A stretch of 36,068 nt of DNA from Treponema sp. (GTDB lineage Bacteria > Spirochaetota > Spirochaetia > Treponematales > Treponemataceae), in assembly GCA_003447785.1 (NCBI GenBank), contig DLYJ01000191.1:1-36068 (forward strand), read 5' to 3'. Both the position numbers and the translations under genes were made by a program. Shown one piece after another: positions 14,655 through 22,877 of this stretch. Below the pieces are notes generated by a model. The model saw nothing but the letters and a program-made list of their open reading frames with translations, did no database searches and had not been told where the DNA came from. Numbering within the stretch: the stretch's first letter is position 1; each line of letters opens with the position of its first letter.

Positions 14655-16286
14655 CTAATTTGTTGTGTAGTAAACAGGAACCTTTCCTGCACCGGCACCA
14701 TTTATTGTATCCGATTTTAATTCAGCTGCAATAGTTGAATATTTATCAAGGATATAAGCATAAACCGGACTAAACGGGTCAGAACCGAAACTTCCGTTGC
14801 TGTTTCCGCTTCCTCCGATTACACCGTATGAATCTCTGGTGGGGCTGATTCCGCCACCAAAAGAGTTTCCTTCTGCAAGTATAACACATCCGGCACGAAT
14901 ACCAATCGCATACTGATTTGAATATCCTGAATTTGAAGTTTCATAGAGGTTATTGTAAACATGCAGCAGTGTGTTACGAACCATTGGAAGACGCTGGCCG
15001 CAGCCAAGGTAATAATTGTGATGCAGCGTTATAGTGCGGTTTGTCGGATTGTCCGCACCGTCCGAGTCACTTGAACCAAAGAGCATTGTCTTGTCGTGGT
15101 CTTTAAAAAGGCAGTATGAAACTGTAATGTTTTTTGTACCTGCGCTCTTAATATCACACAAACCGTCATAAATCTGCCACTTTTCTCCGTTTGAAGACGT
15201 TGCAAGTTTTAATGTGTCTTCAAGAGTACAGTGGTCAATCCAGATGTTTTTTGCAATACCTTTATTACTGCTTTGAATTCCAATTGCGTCGTACTGTGCG
15301 TTAAAGCCGTCGTTTGCTTCATGATGGGCAAAGGGGTCCACCGCATCCTGAATTACAAGATTACGCAGGGCTATGTTTGACGTGCCGCTTATGCTCCAGA
15401 CACCGCCGCGAGTACCGCCCAAAACACCGTTGTCATCAGGGATACCGATTACAGTTGTGTTTGATATTAAATCCAATTGAACAACTTTTTTCCACTTATC
15501 GCACAGACTCGTCATCGTTTCATACAATGAACTTTGAGGGCTTTTTCCCTTTCTGTCATCGGTTGCGCTTGAACACGCTCTACTGTCAGCGGCAACCCAT
15601 TTTGCATAGGTTTCATAGGCACCCTTGGTTTGTGAACTAACCCAGGCGTCCCGGGCAGAAGTTGAATCAAGACTTGTTTTTCCTTCAGCAGGCATCATTG
15701 AACCTGAGCCTTCGTCGCTCATGTCAATCATACCTTTTACGTAAATTAAACCGCCTTTTTCGATGGCTTTTTTTAATTCAGTGCGTGTGGTTACAACAGT
15801 TCCATTGAGGCTTCCCGAATATCCGCCAAAATCGGCCCTTGCGTCAACAGAAGCAAAACCGTTCGGGCGGTCAGAAGCCTTGATTACATCAGGTTCGGAA
15901 GTTCCAAGCCCAAAAGTTGCAGTTGATGTTCCCACGGTTCCGGTAATTCCCACAATGCCGTTATACGAACCAAGATAGAGTGTTACGGTTGAACCGCTGG
16001 TAACTGACTTTACAGTTACCGGAGTGTCAGAAGAGTTGTCAAAACTTGCACCACCGGTGGAATCCGACGAAATTGCAAGTTCAACAGTTTTAGTTAAATC
16101 TGCTTTATCTTCGTTAATATAGGTTGCCGTAAAAGTCAGTGATGCGGATGGTGCAGCGCGGGTCTTCTCCGCACTAAACTGGATGCCGGTATACGGTTCT
16201 TCTTCGGTCTGGCAGCCTGTAAAGGCCGTCAAAGCGATAAGAGAAGCGGCAAAAACTGCGGCAAGTGTGTTTGCTTTATTTTTCAT
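14655..16286 (-). CDS. PL1 pectate lyase lipoprotein with N-terminal Ig-like domain (second copy)
   Basis: 543 residues. Signal peptide with lipobox AFTGC (Cys near 24), a bacterial Ig-like beta domain at about 30-130, then PL1 from about 145. Motifs are WIDHCTLEDT, DGLCDIKSAGTKNITVSYCLF, DHDKTMLFG and the catalytic RLPMVRN (near 431-437). The Ig-like module probably positions the enzyme away from the membrane. The start is ATG at 16284-16286, one base after the stop of the previous PL1 gene (TAACATG), with a GGAG lying inside that gene's last codons, so the two are translationally coupled. The longer reading frame upstream of this ATG lacks a signal peptide start and is discounted. Confidence 0.92.
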   Translation of the reverse strand: MKNKANTLAAVFAASLIALTAFTGCQTEEEPYTGIQFSAEKTRAAPSASLTFTATYINEDKADLTKTVELAISSDSTGGASFDNSSDTPVTVKSVTSGSTVTLYLGSYNGIVGITGTVGTSTATFGLGTSEPDVIKASDRPNGFASVDARADFGGYSGSLNGTVVTTRTELKKAIEKGGLIYVKGMIDMSDEGSGSMMPAEGKTSLDSTSARDAWVSSQTKGAYETYAKWVAADSRACSSATDDRKGKSPQSSLYETMTSLCDKWKKVVQLDLISNTTVIGIPDDNGVLGGTRGGVWSISGTSNIALRNLVIQDAVDPFAHHEANDGFNAQYDAIGIQSSNKGIAKNIWIDHCTLEDTLKLATSSNGEKWQIYDGLCDIKSAGTKNITVSYCLFKDHDKTMLFGSSDSDGADNPTNRTITLHHNYYLGCGQRLPMVRNTLLHVYNNLYETSNSGYSNQYAIGIRAGCVILAEGNSFGGGISPTRDSYGVIGGSGNSNGSFGSDPFSPVYAYILDKYSTIAAELKSDTINGAGAGKVPVYYTTN

Positions 16287-16287
16287 G

Positions 16288-17667
16288 TTATTCTCCAAGG
16301 GTGCACCCTGCACCGGCATTTGCTGTTACATAAGTTTTTGCATCAGAAGAACTCTTCGGTGTGTATGAATATTTATTCAATGTACTGAACAGAACAGTAT
16401 CGGTAGAAACACCACTTGCAAGACTTGTTGAAGAGGCTTTAGAACCGGCATTTCCGCTTAAATGAAGAAGCGGTGTAGTGTCTGAGCTGGCAGTGTTAAA
16501 TGAATATTTACATCCACTATCAAAGTAGTTGTTCTCCGCATACACAATCGCATTCTTTCTAGCATTGACGCACGACTGAGAAGAATATGGAGAACCAGAT
16601 GTCACATAGTAATTATTCAAAACATGAATCGTCGAATTTCTGACCATAGGCAAACGCTGGCCACAATTTTCAAAATAGTTCCCGATAAGAGAAACAAAAC
16701 GTTTTGAATTATCTCCATCCGTATCAGATGAGCCAATCAGCATTGTCTTGTCGTGGTTCTTGAAGTGGCAGTTTGAGACGGTGATGTTTGTTGAGCTACT
16801 CTTCATATCGCAGAGCCCATCAAAAATCTGCCATTTTTCTTTAGTGGTGTTTGTGGTCTTTGCCAGAGTGAGTGTATCCTCAAATGTACAATGATCAATC
16901 CAAATATTCGAGCTGCTTCCCTGAATGTTGATGCCGTCCCACTGGGCGTTGTAGCCGTCACTGGCTTTATAAACACTGTTTGAGGTTGAAACTTCATGAT
17001 GAGGGAAAGGATCGCACGGATCCTGAATAATCAGGTTTCTTATCTGAATATTCGATTTTCCGCTGATCTGGATTGAACCGCCGCGAATGCCTGAATTTTC
17101 ATTTTTTCCGACTAAGGTTGTATTCGAATTAAGTGTAATTTTTATCAGATTACCGTATGCTTTATTTAGTTTCCATAAATCACTGTATAGCGAACTGTGG
17201 GCAGCTCCCGACGGTGCTGTTGAGTCTCCATCTTCGGTATTTTCTGCACATGCCGCTGTATATTTATCAACCCAGTCGGCATAAGAGGTATAAGTTCCTG
17301 AAGTTGATACAGATTTTACAAATGTATCCATCGCAGTTGGAGCCGTCGACATTGAATTGCTTCCGCTATCCCACAGTTTTCCTTCGCTCATATCAATCAT
17401 GCCGTCAATTATGATTACGCCGCCATTTGAAACAGCACTGAGAAGCTCTGCCTTTGTAGTAACAGTTACAGGAGTTCCGCTTGTTGTATAAGAAGTACCG
17501 AGACTTGCATATCCTATAGGTGTATCAGTCAGTTTGATTGTAACAGGGGTGGTGTTGCCGTCGTCAGTTGAATTATCTCCATTGTCATTGCCGGAACTAC
17601 ATCCGTTTAAAAAAAATGCGGCTGCAACTAAAGTCAGCGCGCACAAGAGTTTATTGTTGATTTTCAT
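16288..17667 (-). CDS. PL1 pectate lyase lipoprotein (first copy)
   Basis: 459 residues. Signal peptide with lipobox LNGCSS (Cys near 23), an Asn/Asp/Gly-rich linker, then PL1 pectate lyase. Motifs are NIQIRNLIIQDPCDPFPHHE, WDGINIQGSS, WIDHCTFEDT, DGLCDMKSSSTNITVSNCHF, NHDKTMLIG and RLPMVRNSTIHV (catalytic Arg near 337-342). It shares the YADWVDKYTAACAENTEDGD-type segment with the lyase half of the 1607-residue enzyme, which points to origin by tandem duplication. The start ATG at 17665-17667 has a GAGG about nine bases upstream; the eighteen residues upstream of it are not a signal peptide. It has a promoter of its own at 17686-17715. Confidence 0.92.
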   Translation of the reverse strand: MKINNKLLCALTLVAAAFFLNGCSSGNDNGDNSTDDGNTTPVTIKLTDTPIGYASLGTSYTTSGTPVTVTTKAELLSAVSNGGVIIIDGMIDMSEGKLWDSGSNSMSTAPTAMDTFVKSVSTSGTYTSYADWVDKYTAACAENTEDGDSTAPSGAAHSSLYSDLWKLNKAYGNLIKITLNSNTTLVGKNENSGIRGGSIQISGKSNIQIRNLIIQDPCDPFPHHEVSTSNSVYKASDGYNAQWDGINIQGSSSNIWIDHCTFEDTLTLAKTTNTTKEKWQIFDGLCDMKSSSTNITVSNCHFKNHDKTMLIGSSDTDGDNSKRFVSLIGNYFENCGQRLPMVRNSTIHVLNNYYVTSGSPYSSQSCVNARKNAIVYAENNYFDSGCKYSFNTASSDTTPLLHLSGNAGSKASSTSLASGVSTDTVLFSTLNKYSYTPKSSSDAKTYVTANAGAGCTLGE

Positions 17668-17685
17668 AAAAAAATACCTCGGTTT

Positions 17686-17715
17686 AGTATAACAAAATTC
17701 AGACGGGGCAATCAA
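17686..17715 (-). promoter_or_regulatory. Internal promoter before the tandem PL1 genes
   Basis: Minus strand TTGATT (17710-17715), 18-base spacer, TATACT (17686-17691), with transcript start near 17679, 12 bases before the ATG. It lies downstream of the hairpin cluster that follows the large fusion gene. Confidence 0.5.
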
Positions 17716-17721
17716 TGACAC

Positions 17722-17781
17722 CCTGCCACGGCATTTGCCGCGGCAGGAAAGGCGGGGAGACGAATCTCCCCTGTGTCACAG
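17722..17781. repeat. Cluster of three GC-rich hairpins between pectinase genes
   Basis: Three inverted repeats in a row: CCTGCC/GGCAGG enclosing CGGC/GCCG (17722-17747), a perfect GGGGAGA/TCTCCCC with loop CGAA (17754-17771), and CTGTG/CACAG (17771-17781). No T-run follows on the minus strand, so they are not simple terminators. They could stop exonucleases and stabilise the upstream mRNA, or be a REP-like element. Confidence 0.55.
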
Positions 17782-17817
17782 TTTGTTTTTTGCAAGCCCG
17801 CGCACAGCGCAGGACGG

Positions 17818-20800
17818 TTATTCAATTATTGTTACAGCACCTGTACCGGCCGTCTGTGGAACTCCACTTGTTCCGTCAGTGATTGCCGAAATTGTGTCGG
17901 CAGAATAGGTGTACGCTTTAGGGCCAGCACTGAAGAGCGTGTCTCCATTAGAAGCAGAGATTCCTTTGCTTGAGTTATAGAGCGTTACGGTACTATAAGC
18001 TTCATCCCCGTATGAATAGAATTTTCCAACCTTTGAAGACGAAGAGTCCCCGCTGAATGCGTAAAGAATACCGCTTCCGAAGTAATTGTACTCCGAGTAG
18101 ATAATAGAGCCTGTTCTTACGCCGACAGCATACTGCTGGGTGTAGAACGGTGAAGAAGATTCGTACAGGTTATTATACAGGTGCATCGTTGTATAGCGAA
18201 CCATCGGCAGGCGCTGACCACAGTTATAGAAGTAATTGTGGTGGTATGTGATTTTTCTCCATCCGGCTGTAATAGTTGTTGAACTTGATGAACCATTCGG
18301 AGTGTATTTTTCAGTACTATCCGTGTTACCAATCAAAGAAGTCTTATCGTGGTTCTTGAACTTACAGTATGAGACCGTAATGTACTGGCCATTTCCCTTG
18401 ATATCAAGCAAGCCGTCATAAGTCTGCCACTTTTCTGTTGAAGTTCCGCCCGTCTTAACATGAGCAAGGGTATAAGTATCTTCAAGAGTACAGTGGTCAA
18501 TCCAGATGTATGAGCTGTCTCCCTGAATACAGATACAGTCGTGCTGAGCATTATAACCGTCTCCTGATTCATGGTGAGGGAACGGGTCGCATGAGTCGGA
18601 GAGATTTAAGTTGCGTAATACAACGTTGCTTACATCGCTAATGCTGATTGCAGCACCACGAATTCCACTGCCTGCATCTTTACCGACAATAGCAGTATTA
18701 GAAACTACCTTGAGCTGGATTATATTCTTATAAGCGTTGTTCAAAGTCCAGAGCATACTGTACAGGGAAGAGTTTCCGGAACCAGATTCACCATCCTCAG
18801 TTGTAAGGGAGCATGAAGCAGCGTATGCGGCCTGCCATTCCAGATATGTTGAGTACTCTCCGCCTGATTTATCATTTACAAAAGTATCAAGAGCGCTCGT
18901 TGTACCGCCGCCGACAGAAGGAAGCATGGTATTTCCATTGTAGCGGGTAGTCATATCAATCATACCGTCAACGATGATAAAGTATCCGCCTTTTTTTGCA
19001 TAATTAACCAGGTCGTCTGCTGTAGTTACCGTTACTGTTGTATACGATGGTGCAGAATAACCGACACCGGCATAACCTGTCGGTGTTTCCCCCTTGGTAA
19101 TTGTAAGGGTACCAGAGCGGCTTGTTGTATCGCTGTCTGTGATAGTCTTTCCATCGGAAATTACCACATCCTCCGCATTTACGGCAGTAACTGTATAAGC
19201 AGAACTTATAACTCCGTCTACAGTTGCCGTGATAGTTGCACTACCTGCACTAACGCCTGTTACTGTTACAGTATTTGTTGTACTTGAACCAAGACTTACA
19301 TAATCAGAGCCGCTTGCCAGAGTCCATGTGTAAGTTGAATCAGCAGGTGTTGCGTCTGGAGTTGCTGTAAGAGTGATGCTGGTTCCAACCAGTACAGAGG
19401 AATTTCCGCTGATTGTTACGGAAGAAAGAGAAGCCGTACCTGATGTTACACTAATTGAATAAACCCTTAATCCCCGACTATTTGTTGCAGCAGGGAATGC
19501 CCCAAAATAGTAAGTGCCGGCAGCAACATTGTTATATGTTAATGTAGTTTGCGGATTTGAGCCTGTAACAGTTATCGCCCCACTTGCTTCTGCAATTGCA
19601 CCACTTGTGTCTGCCGATGTACTTAATATAGCATCGCTTATATTTGAACTACCCGTGCTCGCTGCAACTATTGCAATTGTAGCTGTTGCAGAAGTTGTAA
19701 ATTTAAGACAGCCGTTTGCAGCTTTTCCAGTTTCCATACAATATGGAGTAGAGTTACTTACCCGCCATATAGCTCCTGTTCCACTTATTGTTACATTTCC
19801 TAGAACAGAATTAGCACCTATAGCAGCCTTATCTTCAGTAATTCCGTCAGCATAATCAGTTGCTGTCCATGTCCAGCTGTCATTCGTTGTATCATCCCCA
19901 CCTTCTCCGCTACCTGAGCTTGTATAAGTTACAACGATCTTTGAGATATATGCACCATCTGAGGCAATTGTTACAACAGCCGTGCCGGAAGTTGTTCCTG
20001 TGTAAGAAAGTGTACAGCTGTCTGAACCGCTTGTAGAGCCAGTGTCAACTGTGGTGCCGCCAACAGCCAGGGAAACATCTGTTGCCACGGAATAAGAGTT
20101 ATATACGGTTACCGTACATGCGCCAGTAACAGCAAACGAAACTGTTGAATTTGCTGCTGATACGTTAGCACCGTAATTTGTACTGTGCCATTTAAGACCG
20201 CTTACAGTTGCTGTATTAGTCGAATCACCCTCTGCTGCAATAGAAGTAATTGAGTCCCACGCAGAGAATGATGTTTGAGCCGTAAAGTCATAAGTTACAG
20301 TTGTAATTTCACTTTCCCCGTCCAGGGTTGCCTTTGAGTTATCGGTTACAACGTTCCAGCCCATAGTCTGAGCAAGTGCATTTACATCCCATGTTGAAGC
20401 TGCCTTGCTGAATGCGCTTCCGTCATATGTGCGGTTAATGATGTTGTTGCGGCCGGCAAACTCGGCTTCATACTGAGCCTGTGAAAGCTTGTTGGCTGCA
20501 CTTATTTCAGAGTCGTCCGAAGTTACTCCGTACCACTTCCAGCCCAGTACGGTTTCGTCGTCTCCGCCCACATGGCTTCCGTACCATGGATTTGATTCAA
20601 GTCCACCGGTTACGGCTGTATCAATTATTGCAACCTGCGAAATATTGCCTGAAGAGCCCCACGGACTTCGGGCAAGATATGTTTTCTGTCCGCTTTCTGT
20701 GGTAACGTCACAGTTGTAAAGAACAAAACCCTTTCCGTATGGGGCAGTTCCTGTTGCAAGATGCGGTGCAACGATATATGTTTCATGATTAGAAGACTTA

Positions 20801-22641
20801 TCACTGTCGTATGCGGAAATAATGTTACACTGCTCAAAGAGGGCAACATCGCTCAATCCCCATATAAAGTCAACATCACCGGCAATTTTACATCCGTAGA
20901 ACCAGGCTTTTCCGCCGCTTGGACTGAGATAAATTGTGTCCTGCTTTGATTTAAAGTTACAGTTATAAGCCGCACAGTTTCCTGTTGAATCAAACAAGAG
21001 TGCTTCTGCCTGGTTGTTTCCGTTGGCATTGTCACTTGTTACGGTAGAATCGTATTCGCCGTATTCGTTTGATTTTCTTGTTGCCGTATTAATAATTGAA
21101 AGGTTTTCAAGAATCAAATCCCCGCCATGGAAGAAGAATACATTGCGACCACGGCTTCCGTAGTTCCAGAGGGTTGTGCTGCTTCCACCGTCCTGGTTGC
21201 ACCACTGGATTTCTACGTCAGTTCCGTATTCGGCAGAGCCCTGTCCGCTCATGGTGATGTTTGCAGAACCTGAATAGAAGATGCGTTCGTAATAAGTTCC
21301 AGGTTCAATTTTGATTGTCCAGTCGCCCTTTTTTGAATTTGCCATCATCCAGCTGAATGCGCCCTGAACCGTGATAAAGTTTCCGCCCTCTCCGACTGTG
21401 ATTGTATTTCCACTGATAACCGGTGCTGCGGCAGTTGTAAATGTCCAGCCTGTTGTTTCTGTAATTCCTGCAAATGCTGAACCTTCAAGATTTCCAGTAA
21501 TAAGGCCGTCATCAATCAAAACGTAGTATGATGTTGAATTTTCAAGAAGTGTCAGACCTGTTGAAGTATTGTGGTGAGGAATAATGCGGACTTTATTTCC
21601 GATTACCTGAATCAGCTGGTACTGAACATTGATTGAGCCAAGCCCAGAGTTTCCGCTGTAGCCGTAGCCGTACATGGTCTCAGCGGCAGGTTTAATCGTA
21701 TCAACTAAAGTTCCGTTTGCCTTGTAAATGCGTACGGTTCCTGTAGAGCCGCGGTTTACTGTCGGAGCTGAATCAAATTCAAGTTCAAGATAAGTATCTG
21801 CGTATGCTTCTGTAGTCCCCTGAAGCGGATAATAAGTGTCAGAAATTTCTGTAATTGAATCTCCGATAAGTGTTACAACAGCAGTTGCTGTTTTTGTCAC
21901 TGTTCCATCGCTTGCAGTAAGTGTAACCGTTACAGTGTGATTTGTTGCTGTTGCGTTTGCACTTGTAAGTGTGTTGTATTTCTTTACTGTTGTAACCGCA
22001 CGGCTGTCGCGGCCTGTTGTCGAAGAGAGTGATGCGTATTCAGTTGAACTGACTGTCGTTCCGTCAACTGCCGTAATTGCCCAGTTATAGGTCAGGGAAA
22101 CAGTTCCTGAATATGTTGCAGCGGCTGTCAAAATTGAATTTTCACCTCTGTGAATTGATGCAGATTCTGCAACGAGGGTCAAACCTGTAAGTTCGTTTTT
22201 AACGGTTTCTGAGGCAGCGGCAATTGTTACCGTAAGGCTTGCTGTTTTAGAAACGCCGTTATAAGTTGCCGTAACCTGAACTGTTACTGTTTTTGCGGCT
22301 GTGGTTGTGTTATTACCGGTCAATGTTGCTGTTTTTCCATTTCCCGTCAAAGTCGCAAACTGTGTTGTACTTGCTGCAGTTCCGTTTACCGCTGTGATTT
22401 TCCATGTATATTCTGGAGTTGCTGTACCTGTACTGAATGTTGGATAAGCTGTCAAAGTCGAAGTACCGGTAGCTGTAATTGAGGTAGAGCCTTCAAGTTC
22501 TACACTCTGCAATACAGGATTTGTTACGACTTCGCCCGCAGTCTCTTCCTTCTTTCCGCCTGCATCTGTTACACAGGCTGTAAAACCAAAAAGAACGCCG
22601 GCTGTTAAAGCCAGAAATAAAGATTTGAACAAGTCTCTCAT
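17818..22641 (-). CDS. Bifunctional pectin methylesterase-pectate lyase lipoprotein (CE8-PL1 fusion)
   Basis: 1607 residues, first gene of the pectin cluster. Order seen: signal peptide with lipobox FTAC (Cys23); two Ig-like beta domains at about 45-145 and 150-265; an SbsA-type Ig domain at about 267-405; CE8 pectin methylesterase at about 411-770 with QAEAL (543), KQDT (565), GDVDFIWG (588) and LARSPW (656, a variant of the usual LGRPW); two further beta-rich domains, possibly carbohydrate-binding (780-909 and 915-1067); a Big2-like domain at 1068-1150; and PL1 pectate lyase at about 1187-1607 with WIDHCTLEDT (1380) and RLPMVRY (1476). The esterase would expose galacturonate for the lyase in the same surface-anchored chain. 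ATG at 22641 has a GGAG upstream. Both active sites look intact. Confidence 0.93.
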   Translation of the reverse strand: MRDLFKSLFLALTAGVLFGFTACVTDAGGKKEETAGEVVTNPVLQSVELEGSTSITATGTSTLTAYPTFSTGTATPEYTWKITAVNGTAASTTQFATLTGNGKTATLTGNNTTTAAKTVTVQVTATYNGVSKTASLTVTIAAASETVKNELTGLTLVAESASIHRGENSILTAAATYSGTVSLTYNWAITAVDGTTVSSTEYASLSSTTGRDSRAVTTVKKYNTLTSANATATNHTVTVTLTASDGTVTKTATAVVTLIGDSITEISDTYYPLQGTTEAYADTYLELEFDSAPTVNRGSTGTVRIYKANGTLVDTIKPAAETMYGYGYSGNSGLGSINVQYQLIQVIGNKVRIIPHHNTSTGLTLLENSTSYYVLIDDGLITGNLEGSAFAGITETTGWTFTTAAAPVISGNTITVGEGGNFITVQGAFSWMMANSKKGDWTIKIEPGTYYERIFYSGSANITMSGQGSAEYGTDVEIQWCNQDGGSSTTLWNYGSRGRNVFFFHGGDLILENLSIINTATRKSNEYGEYDSTVTSDNANGNNQAEALLFDSTGNCAAYNCNFKSKQDTIYLSPSGGKAWFYGCKIAGDVDFIWGLSDVALFEQCNIISAYDSDKSSNHETYIVAPHLATGTAPYGKGFVLYNCDVTTESGQKTYLARSPWGSSGNISQVAIIDTAVTGGLESNPWYGSHVGGDDETVLGWKWYGVTSDDSEISAANKLSQAQYEAEFAGRNNIINRTYDGSAFSKAASTWDVNALAQTMGWNVVTDNSKATLDGESEITTVTYDFTAQTSFSAWDSITSIAAEGDSTNTATVSGLKWHSTNYGANVSAANSTVSFAVTGACTVTVYNSYSVATDVSLAVGGTTVDTGSTSGSDSCTLSYTGTTSGTAVVTIASDGAYISKIVVTYTSSGSGEGGDDTTNDSWTWTATDYADGITEDKAAIGANSVLGNVTISGTGAIWRVSNSTPYCMETGKAANGCLKFTTSATATIAIVAASTGSSNISDAILSTSADTSGAIAEASGAITVTGSNPQTTLTYNNVAAGTYYFGAFPAATNSRGLRVYSISVTSGTASLSSVTISGNSSVLVGTSITLTATPDATPADSTYTWTLASGSDYVSLGSSTTNTVTVTGVSAGSATITATVDGVISSAYTVTAVNAEDVVISDGKTITDSDTTSRSGTLTITKGETPTGYAGVGYSAPSYTTVTVTTADDLVNYAKKGGYFIIVDGMIDMTTRYNGNTMLPSVGGGTTSALDTFVNDKSGGEYSTYLEWQAAYAASCSLTTEDGESGSGNSSLYSMLWTLNNAYKNIIQLKVVSNTAIVGKDAGSGIRGAAISISDVSNVVLRNLNLSDSCDPFPHHESGDGYNAQHDCICIQGDSSYIWIDHCTLEDTYTLAHVKTGGTSTEKWQTYDGLLDIKGNGQYITVSYCKFKNHDKTSLIGNTDSTEKYTPNGSSSSTTITAGWRKITYHHNYFYNCGQRLPMVRYTTMHLYNNLYESSSPFYTQQYAVGVRTGSIIYSEYNYFGSGILYAFSGDSSSSKVGKFYSYGDEAYSTVTLYNSSKGISASNGDTLFSAGPKAYTYSADTISAITDGTSGVPQTAGTGAVTIIE

Positions 22642-22674
22642 TAATCGTTTCTCCGTGTAGTTACAAAATATGCG

Positions 22675-22690
22675 TCATTTTATAAAATGA
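22675..22690. promoter_or_regulatory. Perfect 16-bp palindrome, candidate operator of the pectin operon
   Basis: TCATTTTATAAAATGA, fully palindromic, lies just downstream of the predicted transcript start (near 22693) and 34 bases before the ATG. This is the position of a repressor site. The regulator is not encoded nearby. Confidence 0.55.
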
Positions 22691-22699
22691 TCCCTAAAA

Positions 22700-22728
22700 T
22701 TATTACACAGAATTTGAAAAAAATACAA
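22700..22728 (-). promoter_or_regulatory. Promoter of the pectin operon
   Basis: Minus strand TTGTAT (22723-22728), 17-base spacer, TAATAA (22700-22705), in a very AT-rich stretch. Transcription would start near 22693, giving a leader of about 52 bases before the large fusion gene. Confidence 0.6.
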
Positions 22729-22779
22729 CGAGAAACAATATATTATATAAACAGTTATAAAAAATTATGATTAAGGGAA

Positions 22780-22872
22780 GACCAACCTGGGTGACAGCCC
22801 ACAGGCTGGACACGGTCAGTTGCCGCGCGGGCAGCCGGCCGTACGCAGGTCAGCCGCCATACGCGGTCGGAA
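22780..22872. repeat. GC-rich palindromic island downstream of the beta-CASP gene
   Basis: About 90 GC-rich bases between the AT-rich pectin promoter and the stop of the beta-CASP gene. It contains short inverted repeats such as CCTGGG/CCCACAGG near 22786-22806 and a CAGCCGGCCG core. There is no clear T-run, and no gene is supported. Together with 516-650 and 1708-1767 it may belong to a dispersed element family. Confidence 0.35.
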
Positions 22873-22877
22873 AGTCT

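Noticed and set aside
17722..17781. Hairpins after the fusion gene as an intrinsic terminator
   Set aside because: No T-run follows on the transcribed minus strand; more likely RNA-stabilising or repeat elements.
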